From: Acinetobacter sp.
GTDB taxonomy: Bacteria; Pseudomonadota; Gammaproteobacteria; Pseudomonadales; Moraxellaceae
DNA length: 22,799 nt
Reading direction: 5' to 3'
Assembly: GCA_030152605.1 (NCBI GenBank)
Contig: JASLJB010000072.1
Span: forward strand, 1-22,799
A model generated the notes under the pieces. That model was not told the origin of the DNA. It did no database searches and saw only the letters and a list, made by a program, of their open reading frames with translations. The position numbers were made by a program, and so were the translations under genes. This document shows positions 1-7,393 of this stretch, piece by piece; positions within the stretch are counted from its first letter, which is position 1, and each line of letters begins with the position of its first letter.

Positions 1-2
1 CC

Positions 3-1004
3 ATCGACAGTTGGCTGATCTGGAACCTGACCCAAGGTGCAGAACATGTGATCGAAGTCAGTAATGCTTCACGTACCATGTTGATGAATCTAAAAACCAA
101 AACTTGGGATGAGGAACTGCTGGCACTGTTTGATATTCCGCGTTCGGTGCTGCCAAAAATCATCGCCTCAGATCAGCATGTGGCTGATACTGCACCGGGT
201 CTATTGGGGGCGACGATTCCCATCACTGGGATTTTGGGGGATCAACAGGCAGCGCTGTTTGGACAGTCATGCTTTGAAGTCGGCACCGCCAAAAACACCT
301 ATGGTACGGGTTGCTTTATGTTGTTCAACACCGGTGAAGAAGTACAGTACAGCCATAACCAACTGCTGAGTACGCTGGCATGGCAATGCCAACAGCAGCA
401 ACGTTATGCGCTCGAAGGCAGTGTATTTATGGCCGGTGCCATCGTGCAGTGGTTGCGTGATGGATTGGGGATTATTCAACACAGTGCCGAAGTGGAAAAA
501 CTGGCCTGTCAGGTCAGCAGTAGCGAGGGCGTGGTGTTGGTGCCAGCATTTACCGGCTTGGGTGCGCCGCATTGGGATAGCGAGGCACGTGCCCTACTCT
601 GCGGCATGTCGCGGGGCACGCACAAAGCCCATATTGCACGTGCTGCACTTGAGGCGATCGCCTTTCAAGTCTCTGATGTCTTAACTGCGATGCAATCTGA
701 TATTTCCCGTCCCTTGCAACAACTGCGCGTTGATGGCGGTGCCAGTCAAAATGATATGTTGATGCAGTTTCAGGCCGATATTCTCAATGTCCCAGTGCTA
801 CGTCCCAAGCTTCTAGAATCCACCGCTTGGGGGGCAGCAGCCATGGCTGGATTGAGTGCAGGGGTATTTTCCAGCTTGGCAGATATCAGCCAATCATGGC
901 AACTCGATCGCGCCTTTGAACCGCAAATGAGCAGCGACCAACGCCAAGCACGACTCAGCCAATGGGCAGCAGCATTAAAAAGAGCCAGATCCGAATCTCT
1001 CTAA
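3..1004 (+). CDS. glpK: Glycerol kinase, 3' part (5' end outside window)
   Basis: GlpK phosphorylates glycerol with ATP to sn-glycerol 3-phosphate in the cytoplasm, the entry step of glycerol use. The reading frame is open from base 3, so the gene is cut by the window edge. An internal GTG at 48 is not the start, because the upstream in-frame residues IDSWLIWNLTQGAEHV match the family. About 333 residues are present of the usual ~500, so roughly the first third is missing. Visible FGGY-kinase landmarks are SNASRTMLMNL, the GTGCFMLFNTGE segment, LGAPHWDSEARALLCGMSRG, ARAALEAIAFQ and the C-terminal nucleotide-binding stretch RVDGGASQNDMLMQFQADIL. The last codons (KRARSESL) double as an arm of a terminator hairpin. 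The gene converges with emrB. The identification is firm; regulation cannot be judged because the promoter is outside the window. Confidence 0.96.
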   Translation: MDSWLIWNLTQGAEHVIEVSNASRTMLMNLKTKTWDEELLALFDIPRSVLPKIIASDQHVADTAPGLLGATIPITGILGDQQAALFGQSCFEVGTAKNTYGTGCFMLFNTGEEVQYSHNQLLSTLAWQCQQQQRYALEGSVFMAGAIVQWLRDGLGIIQHSAEVEKLACQVSSSEGVVLVPAFTGLGAPHWDSEARALLCGMSRGTHKAHIARAALEAIAFQVSDVLTAMQSDISRPLQQLRVDGGASQNDMLMQFQADILNVPVLRPKLLESTAWGAAAMAGLSAGVFSSLADISQSWQLDRAFEPQMSSDQRQARLSQWAAALKRARSESL

Positions 1005-1020
1005 GATCCAGATCTGGCTC
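977..1020 (-). terminator. Rho-independent terminator of emrAB, overlapping the glpK 3' end
   Basis: There is a perfect 10-bp inverted repeat: GAGCCAGATC at 982-991 and GATCTGGCTC at 1011-1020. Read on the minus strand, the stem is followed at once by TTTTT (complement of 977-981), the classic layout for stopping transcripts coming from emrB. On the plus strand the stem is followed only by AGTTTAAAC, so it should be a weaker terminator for glpK. The left arm and the T-run lie inside glpK codons. Confidence 0.8.
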
Positions 1021-1027
1021 AGTTTAA

Positions 1028-1069
1028 ACTTTGCAATTTCAACTTTGCATTTTCAGCGTTGCAAGCTTA
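1028..1069. repeat. Three degenerate 14-bp tandem units between glpK and emrB
   Basis: ACTTTGCAATTTCA (1028-1041) is followed directly by ACTTTGCATTTTCA (1042-1055), which differs at one position. A diverged third unit, GCGTTGCAAGCTTA (1056-1069), follows. The repeat fills most of the gap between the terminator hairpin and the stop codon of emrB. No function is evident. Confidence 0.6.
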
Positions 1070-1072
1070 GCG

Positions 1073-2599
1073 TCAGTGCATCTGATCCAAACCAACCTGA
1101 CGCTTCGGTCTAGGACATAGCCAGATCAACAGCCCGGCCAATAAAAACATCAGCGCAAAGATCATAAACACATGGTTGACGGATAGGGTTAATGCCTCTT
1201 TGTCGACCATTCTCGAAATCGCAGCCAATGCGGTTTCAGGGCTCATACCGGTCGCGACCAGTGTGTTTTGGCTGTCTTGGATATGCATGCTCGACACCAT
1301 TTCACTGCGCGCCAATTTGGCATGATCATCCCACATGGTCACCGCGACCGAAGCCCCGATTGCGCCTGCCATGGTACGCAAGAAGTTCATCAAGCCCGCC
1401 GCCGAGGCAATCTCCTCGGGACGGACTGAAGCCAAGGCCATATTGGTCAAGGGGATAAAGAAAAATGGCACGGCGAAACCTTGGATGATTTGCGGCCATG
1501 CCAGCGCCATAAAGTCTGCATCCGTGGTCCAGAAGGCCCGCATCAGCGTCACTCCTGCCAATACCAGCAAACCAAAACAGGCCAACGCGCGTTGATCATA
1601 TTTGGTACTCAACTTGGCCACGATCGGTGACATGGTCAAACTACCAAAACCCATAGTCGCAGTCAGATAACCCGCCCATGTGGCGGTGTAACCCAAGTTG
1701 ATTTGCAGCCACTGTGGGATCAACACGATACTGCCAAAGAACGCGCCAAAGGCAATCGCCAATGAAAATGTCGCCACGCTAAATCCACCGTAACGAAATA
1801 TCTTAATGTCCACGATCGGATGTTGTTCGGTGTATTCCCAGATGATAAACACCACAAAACCAATCACCGCGATCAAGGACAGTGTCACAATCAAGGAACT
1901 GTTAAACCAGTCATGATCATGGCCCAAGTCCAGCACCAGTTGCAGTGCGCCAATCCAGAGGATCAGCAAGGCCAGACCAATACTGTCGATCTTTAAGCGT
2001 TCAATCTTGGTTTCGGCAGGTTTGAGCAAGCGTAGTGCCGCGATGGCACAGAAGATCCCGACCGGAATATTGATAAAGAATATCCAATGCCAAGACAGAT
2101 TATCACTGATCGCGCCGCCTAAGATCGGCCCCAAGATCGGACCAATCACCGTGGTCATGGCCCAGATTCCCATGGCTTGAGCATGTTTCTCCGGTGGAAA
2201 GATCCGCATCAACAGGGTTTGGCTGAGTGGCATGATCGGCCCACCAAACAAACCCTGCCCGATCCGACAGATCACCAACATGGTCAAACTCGAAGACAGA
2301 CCACAGAGAATAGAAAATAGCGTAAAGCCGATCAGACAGGTTCCAAACACTCGCACGGCACCGAAGCGTGAAGCCAACCAACCGGTCAGCGGTACGCAGA
2401 TGGCTTCGGCAACGGCATAGGAGGTGATCACCCAAGTGCCTTGCGAACTCGACACCGCCAGACTACCGGTAATATGCGGCACAGAAACATTGGCAATGGT
2501 CATGTCCAGCACCACCATAAAGTTTGCCAAGGCCAGGATAAATGCCGCCAGCACCAGTTTGCCGCCTTTTAAGTCGCCATAAATCGCTGAATTATTCAT
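1073..2599 (-). CDS. emrB: EmrB-type multidrug efflux transporter (MFS, DHA2 family)
   Basis: This is an inner-membrane proton-driven drug exporter of the 14-helix DHA2 family, expected to work with the periplasmic adaptor EmrA and a TolC-like outer-membrane channel not encoded here. The 508 residues fit the family length. Helix 1 carries the DHA2 signature LDMTIANVSVPHITGSL (usually LDxTIVNVALP). It is followed by SSQGTWVITSYAVAEAICVPLTGWLASRFGAVRVF, in which the LASRFGAVRVF loop is MFS motif A. A motif-C-like stretch, GPILGPILGGAISD, and many further hydrophobic segments follow. The start lies 6 nt after the emrA stop with no strong ribosome site, which suggests translational coupling in an emrA-emrB operon. 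Transcription probably ends at the hairpin at 977-1020. The substrate cannot be told from sequence. Confidence 0.93.
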   Translation of the reverse strand: MNNSAIYGDLKGGKLVLAAFILALANFMVVLDMTIANVSVPHITGSLAVSSSQGTWVITSYAVAEAICVPLTGWLASRFGAVRVFGTCLIGFTLFSILCGLSSSLTMLVICRIGQGLFGGPIMPLSQTLLMRIFPPEKHAQAMGIWAMTTVIGPILGPILGGAISDNLSWHWIFFINIPVGIFCAIAALRLLKPAETKIERLKIDSIGLALLILWIGALQLVLDLGHDHDWFNSSLIVTLSLIAVIGFVVFIIWEYTEQHPIVDIKIFRYGGFSVATFSLAIAFGAFFGSIVLIPQWLQINLGYTATWAGYLTATMGFGSLTMSPIVAKLSTKYDQRALACFGLLVLAGVTLMRAFWTTDADFMALAWPQIIQGFAVPFFFIPLTNMALASVRPEEIASAAGLMNFLRTMAGAIGASVAVTMWDDHAKLARSEMVSSMHIQDSQNTLVATGMSPETALAAISRMVDKEALTLSVNHVFMIFALMFLLAGLLIWLCPRPKRQVGLDQMH

Positions 2600-2605
2600 A
2601 GGCGC

Positions 2606-3853
2606 TTACTTCGTAGAGCTATGGTTCAACGCCTGATTCGAAGGCAGATGATTCAAAGATGAACCCTGTGTCGCCAAGTCTTTTGCAGTTGAGTCTTTTA
2701 CAGTTGAGCCATTTGAAGATAGATCAATCGTGGCATCCATCGATAGACCGACCCGCAGTGGATGCTGCTGTAATTGTTTAGGATCAAGTTGAATGCGTAC
2801 TGGCAAACGCTGTACCACTTTGATCCAATTTCCGGTCGCGTTCTGTGCAGGAATCAAGGCAAATGCCGCGCCCGTACCGCCAGAGAACCCCACGACTGTG
2901 CCGTGGTATTCGACACTTTTACCATACAGATCAGAGGTCAATGTTGCGCTTTGGCCGACACGGACTTTTTCTAACTGGCTTTCTTTAAAGTTGGCATCCA
3001 CATACATATCCGTGATCGGCACGATCAGCATCATCGCGGCACCGGGTGCAACACGCTGTCCAATTTGAATATTGCGGTTGGTCACCACACCATCAAAGGG
3101 CGCGCGAATCTCAGTACGTTGCAACTCTAGTTTGGCCTGATCAACTTTGGCCTGCGCCACCAACACATCCGGTGCAGTCGATTGATCCGCACCTTTGATC
3201 AAGGCTTGATTGGCCTCCAAGTTACTTTGTGCAGCTTGGCGTTTCGACTGTGCTTGGGTCAGTCCAGCTTTGGCCACATCCAGATTGGCTTTGGCAGTAT
3301 TCAAGGCACTTTTAGCGGTTGCTAACTCTTCTTTGGAAATCGCCCCAGAACGATCCAACTGAATACGTCGCTTCAATTCATCTTGCATGCGCTCAACATT
3401 GACTTGGGCTTGGGCGACCTGTGCTTTGGCACTTTGAATATCATCTTCGCTGGCCAAGACTTGTGAGCTCAGCGCATCACTGTTGGCAAAACTTTGGCTG
3501 TATTGACGTTTGGCTTTGGCCAACTCGGCTTCGGCTTGGGCCAAGGCGATACGCGCATCATCTTGGTCGATCAGCACCAAGACATCACCTTTTTTAACTT
3601 GTTGGGTATCGCTCACTTTCACCGCCGCCACCTGACCTGTGACCATCGAGCTGATCTGTGCCGTCTCGGCGCCGACATAGGCATTATCAGTATTGACTGA
3701 TTGTGCAAAAGCAAAGCGCCAGATCAAATAAATCGCAGCGCCAATAAGTATGATGAGTGCCACCATGCTGAGGTATTTTTTTCTTTTCTGTTGCATGTGG
3801 GCTGATGGGTCAGTTGATGTTTGGGGGGCTTGCTGTGGTTGATCGTCTGTCAT
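2606..3853 (-). CDS. emrA: EmrA-type membrane-fusion (HlyD family) efflux adaptor
   Basis: EmrA anchors in the inner membrane and bridges EmrB to an outer-membrane channel. The 415-residue protein has a short polar N-terminus, one membrane helix at about residues 28-50 (YLSMVALIILIGAAIYLIWR), then the FAQSVNTDNAYVGAETAQIS segment typical of EmrA. A biotinyl-lipoyl half (VKVSDTQQVKKGDVLVLIDQDDARIALAQAEAEL) precedes a long Ala/Gln-rich coiled-coil hairpin (about 95-225), and the second lipoyl half (LQRTEIRAPFDGVVTNRNIQIGQRVAPG) follows. The C-terminal ~35 residues are Ser/Thr/Asn-rich and look disordered. The start at 3853 is supported by AGGA eight bases upstream; an internal Met at residue 20 is a weaker alternative. 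No emrR/marR-type regulator is next to the operon. The leader contains GC-rich hairpins (see 3891-3945). Confidence 0.94.
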   Translation of the reverse strand: MTDDQPQQAPQTSTDPSAHMQQKRKKYLSMVALIILIGAAIYLIWRFAFAQSVNTDNAYVGAETAQISSMVTGQVAAVKVSDTQQVKKGDVLVLIDQDDARIALAQAEAELAKAKRQYSQSFANSDALSSQVLASEDDIQSAKAQVAQAQVNVERMQDELKRRIQLDRSGAISKEELATAKSALNTAKANLDVAKAGLTQAQSKRQAAQSNLEANQALIKGADQSTAPDVLVAQAKVDQAKLELQRTEIRAPFDGVVTNRNIQIGQRVAPGAAMMLIVPITDMYVDANFKESQLEKVRVGQSATLTSDLYGKSVEYHGTVVGFSGGTGAAFALIPAQNATGNWIKVVQRLPVRIQLDPKQLQQHPLRVGLSMDATIDLSSNGSTVKDSTAKDLATQGSSLNHLPSNQALNHSSTK

Positions 3854-3890
3854 CGCAGAGTCCTAGTCTAGATCGACATGACATATATTC

Positions 3891-3945
3891 ACGATGGCCC
3901 AACGGCCGTCGCCCTCCCCTGAGCGCCTGCTCATCGGGGACGAAA
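3891..3945 (-). promoter_or_regulatory. GC-rich structured leader upstream of emrA
   Basis: This is a GC-rich island in an otherwise AT-rich intergenic region, lying about 40-90 nt before the emrA start on the transcribed strand. Read on the minus strand, UCCCC (3940-3936) pairs with GGGGA (3919-3915) and UGAGC (3933-3929) pairs with GCUCA (3924-3920), leaving a 4-base loop and a 2-base bulge. A second small hairpin follows, GGCC-GUUG-GGCC (3907-3896). I could not match it to a riboswitch class. It could be a cis-acting RNA element controlling the pump, or a protein site. Confidence 0.45.
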
Positions 3946-4016
3946 CGGATGGATTATGATGGCTGATGTGAATGATATGTTTTAGTCATTATTTTTACTG
4001 TTTGTGCGGACTGAGT

Positions 4017-4053
4017 TTACATTTAAAATCACCATATGAGAATTAAAATGTAA
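4017..4053. promoter_or_regulatory. AT-rich dyad upstream of emrA, possible operator
   Basis: TTACATTT (4017-4024) and AAATGTAA (4046-4053) form a perfect 8-bp inverted repeat with 21 bases between the arms and CATATG near the middle. It lies about 165 bp upstream of the emrA start codon, in the only gene-free region where an emrAB promoter could be. Regulator binding is inferred only. Confidence 0.35.
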
Positions 4054-4166
4054 GTTTTCGCTTTATTGTTGATTTCACTTTTTAAAATAAAATTGTTTAT
4101 TGGCCCGCAGCAATGCAAATATTCGCATCACACTTTGGTCTATTGAACGTGAGTCCATCCTTCCAC

Positions 4167-4196
4167 AAAAAAGCCCACAAAACAAGTTCGTGGGCC
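4167..4196 (-). terminator. Rho-independent terminator, minus strand
   Basis: GCCCAC (4173-4178) pairs with GTGGGC (4190-4195). On the minus strand the stem is followed by TTTTTT (complement of 4167-4172). It ends transcripts that come either from the thioesterase gene, whose stop is about 140 nt upstream, or from a separate small transcript in between. Confidence 0.8.
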
Positions 4197-4324
4197 TTTG
4201 GGTCCCGCAATCCACGACGACTGGCATGGATGAGGTCGTGGACACTGATGTATTCAAACATGAATCGCGCGCTCAGCATCAAGAGCATGAAGACTTAAAA
4301 CACGAATAAGATGTCAGCTGTCAA
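4167..4324 (-). ncRNA. Candidate small RNA or structured 3' UTR after the thioesterase
   Basis: Between the thioesterase stop (4340) and the terminator at 4167-4196 there is no convincing gene, but there is structure. TCCACGAC (4211-4218) and GTCGTGGA (4235-4242) form a perfect 8-bp stem just before the terminator stem. An exact TTGACA (complement of 4319-4324) lies just downstream of the thioesterase stop, with only a weak -10 (TTTTAA, complement of 4295-4300, spacing 18). Two readings are possible: an independent RNA of about 120 nt, or a long 3' UTR. The weak -10 makes the first uncertain. Confidence 0.35.
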
Positions 4325-4339
4325 ATGGATACGATCCAC

Positions 4340-4837
4340 TTAATAGGCATAGGACGCAATCGCGGTGGCGATGGCTTTGCCTTCATCATTGACCATGGTC
4401 ATACGCATGGTACAGCCTTTGCGGCCGAGTCGTAGGGTTTCCGCCTTGGCGATAAAGTGTGCGCCACGACCGGGAGATAAATAGTCAACCCGCATATCCA
4501 CTGTCGCCAAACGAGAAACTTTTTTCAGGGTTTCAGGGATCGCATCTGGGGTGGCGCGTTGGTACAACTCTGCCATGGCCACGATGCCGCCGATACTGTC
4601 CAACAAGGTGGCTGCCACGCCGCCATGCAGAATTTGAAAAGCAACATTGCCGATCAGATAAGGCTGCATCTCGATATAGCCTTCGATTTCACCATCTACC
4701 ACACGCATTTGCATCGCATTATGGGAGAAATAAGGCGAGGCGTTAAAGGCTTGGGTCAGTTGTTTGAGTACCACATCTAAATTGGCTTTTGTGCCGAGAT
4801 GAAGATTTCCAGTCCATTTCTTTTCCGATTCGCTCAT
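4340..4837 (-). CDS. Hotdog-fold acyl-CoA thioesterase (PaaI/YigI-like)
   Basis: The protein is a cytoplasmic hotdog-fold thioesterase, expected to hydrolyse acyl-CoA thioesters. The core motif ILHGGVAATLLDSIGG contains the helix-capping HGG (H71-G73) and an acidic residue (D80) at the catalytic position of the PaaI-like group. VDMRVDYLSPGRGAHFIAKAETLRLGRKGC is the usual following strand pair. The layout and length (165 aa) resemble E. coli YigI. The frame is open upstream to a GTG at 4885, but that GTG sits inside a 12-bp-arm dyad and would add MKKPIVFSQNHKLEFF, unlike the family. ATG 4837 (MSESEKKW), with TTGAG seven bases upstream, is preferred. It is divergent from hemB. Substrate chain length cannot be predicted. 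Confidence 0.85.
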   Translation of the reverse strand: MSESEKKWTGNLHLGTKANLDVVLKQLTQAFNASPYFSHNAMQMRVVDGEIEGYIEMQPYLIGNVAFQILHGGVAATLLDSIGGIVAMAELYQRATPDAIPETLKKVSRLATVDMRVDYLSPGRGAHFIAKAETLRLGRKGCTMRMTMVNDEGKAIATAIASYAY

Positions 4838-4856
4838 AAAAAACTCAAGTTTGTGA

Positions 4857-4889
4857 TTTTGTGAAAAAACAATGGGCTTTTTCACAAAA
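4857..4889. promoter_or_regulatory. 12-bp-arm dyad in the thioesterase/hemB divergent region
   Basis: TTTTGTGAAAAA (4857-4868) is perfectly complementary to TTTTTCACAAAA (4878-4889) with a 9-base loop. It lies upstream of both divergent genes. Its right arm overlaps a TTCACA (4881-4886) that could be the -35 of hemB, so it is better placed as an operator than as a terminator. The TGTGA/TCACA elements resemble CRP half sites, but the spacing is far too wide for a CRP site. Confidence 0.45.
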
Positions 4890-4911
4890 AAATGATTTAG
4901 GGGGCTACAAT
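4881..4911 (+). promoter_or_regulatory. Possible hemB promoter
   Basis: TACAAT at 4906-4911 matches five of six bases of the -10 consensus and lies 35 bp before the hemB ATG. TTCACA at 4881-4886 matches five of six bases of the -35, but the spacer is 19 bp, longer than ideal. The -35 lies in the arm of the dyad at 4857-4889. Confidence 0.4.
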
Positions 4912-4925
4912 ATTGGCCAGTTTAA

Positions 4926-6061
<1,136 letters not shown>

Positions 6062-6086
6062 AGAAACCGTGGCTAAGTTGCTGACC

Positions 6087-6121
6087 ATCACAGTCATACC
6101 ACTCGGTCATGACTGTGATTT
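6087..6121 (+). terminator. Hairpin between hemB and thiO, probable terminator
   Basis: ATCACAGTCAT (6087-6097) and ATGACTGTGAT (6109-6119) form a perfect 11-bp stem with an 11-base loop that can itself close by ACC/GGT. Only TTTAAGT follows, so the U-tract is poor. It ends about 33 bp before the thiO start, so it could also regulate thiO as a leader hairpin or operator. Confidence 0.5.
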
Positions 6122-6153
6122 AAGTCTCCCATTTTCAAACCATTGAGTGCATC

Positions 6154-7275
6154 ATGCATATCGCCATCATTGGAGCAGGCGTCAGCGGTCTGCTCACTGC
6201 TCTAGAGCTACTGCAACACGGCTGCTCTGTCAGCATTTTTGATCAACAGCACCCAGGCCAAGCCGCTTCATGGGCAGGTGGTGGTATCCTTTCGCCGATG
6301 TATCCGTGGCGCTATGCCCCCGCGGTCAATCAATTGGCACAGTTCGGTAAAGACTTTTATCAAGCCTGGAATCAGCAACTCGCGCCTGAAACTGGCATCG
6401 ACTTTCAAATCCATGACAGCGGCATGCTGATCTTTGATCAGGCCGACTTCGATCAGGGACTGGTCTATCGCGCGCGTTTCCAAGAGCCGATGCAACGCTG
6501 TGAATATGTGGCACAGACTCGCTTACAGCGCCTCAATCCGCGCCTATCCAGCCAGCTCGATCAAGCAATTTATTTTCCTGAACTGTCCAACATCCGCAAT
6601 CCACGCTTACTCCAGTCCATCATCGCGTATTTACAACAGCATCCGCGAGCGCAGTTGCATCAACAGCAGCGTATTGTGCAGTTACATGGCACAGCAGACC
6701 GGATCAGCGCGATCAGTACTGCCGAGGGGCAGCATTTTGAAGCGGATCAGTTTGTGATCGCCAGTGGCGCGTGGTCGGCGCAATGGGCAGATCAGCTTGA
6801 CCTGAGTATTCCAGTACAGCCGATACAGGGCCAAATGCTGTTATTCAAAACCCCGCCGAATTGGCTCCCGACCATGTGTATGAATCAGGTCATGTATTTG
6901 ATTCCACGTCGTGATGGGCATATCGTCTGTGGTTCGAGTGTGCGGCAGTGTGGTTTTGATACCACGCCGGATGCCAGTGTCAGTCGCGATATTCGAGCAG
7001 CAGCGCTAAATATGGTGCCGGAGTTGGCACAGTTCCCGATCGTACAGCAATGGGCTGGCTTACGTCCCGGGTCACCCGATGGCGTGCCCTATATCGGGCA
7101 GATGCCACAACATCAAAACCTCTGGGCCAATTTCGGCCACTATCGCAATGGTCTTTGCATGGGTCCTGCTGCTGCGCGCCTACTGCGGCAGTTGATGCTT
7201 AAGCAAGACCACTTGGTCGATCCACGCCCATATAGCACCGCTCGCCTCAGTCAAAATTTTGCTGCGGTGGGTTGA
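6154..7275 (+). CDS. thiO: Glycine oxidase ThiO (FAD-dependent amino-acid oxidase)
   Basis: ThiO oxidises glycine to dehydroglycine (iminoacetate), which feeds the thiazole half of thiamine; it acts in the cytoplasm with FAD. The 373-residue protein opens with the Rossmann dinucleotide motif IAIIGAGVSGLLTALELLQHG, followed by the ThiO/DAO-type ASWAGGGILSPMYPWRY. The second FAD segment is FVIASGAWSAQW. The substrate half has PVQPIQGQMLLF and LIPRRDGHIVCGSSV. The C-terminal GLRPGSPDGVPYIG and GHYRNGLCMGPAAARLL are the family's final FAD-contact motifs. Start ATG 6154 has TTGAG about six bases upstream. No other thi gene is nearby. A related D-amino-acid oxidase role cannot be excluded, but the motifs favour ThiO. 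Confidence 0.88.
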   Translation: MHIAIIGAGVSGLLTALELLQHGCSVSIFDQQHPGQAASWAGGGILSPMYPWRYAPAVNQLAQFGKDFYQAWNQQLAPETGIDFQIHDSGMLIFDQADFDQGLVYRARFQEPMQRCEYVAQTRLQRLNPRLSSQLDQAIYFPELSNIRNPRLLQSIIAYLQQHPRAQLHQQQRIVQLHGTADRISAISTAEGQHFEADQFVIASGAWSAQWADQLDLSIPVQPIQGQMLLFKTPPNWLPTMCMNQVMYLIPRRDGHIVCGSSVRQCGFDTTPDASVSRDIRAAALNMVPELAQFPIVQQWAGLRPGSPDGVPYIGQMPQHQNLWANFGHYRNGLCMGPAAARLLRQLMLKQDHLVDPRPYSTARLSQNFAAVG

Positions 7276-7393
7276 TTTCAGCAAGCCCTCAGGCGCATGA
7301 TAAAACGATTGCATGGCTACAGATCACAACAACAAAACAAGTCGCTTAGAACAACTTGAAACCCTCAATAACAAGTCCAAGAGGAAGCCTCAT

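Noticed and set aside
4075..4309. Several overlapping short frames on both strands between emrA and the thioesterase (60-69 codons)
   Set aside because: They overlap one another, lack ribosome sites and family resemblance, and coincide with the hairpins and terminator; RNA structure explains the region better.
4838..4885. GTG start 16 codons upstream for the thioesterase
   Set aside because: It lies inside a 12-bp-arm dyad and adds residues unlike the family; ATG 4837 fits better.
4857..4889. CRP/Vfr site from TGTGA and TCACA halves
   Set aside because: The halves are 17 bases apart instead of 6, so they cannot form a CRP-type site.
7313..7393. Upstream start for ggt
   Set aside because: It would place 27 polar residues before a clear signal peptide; ATG 7394 has a strong ribosome site.
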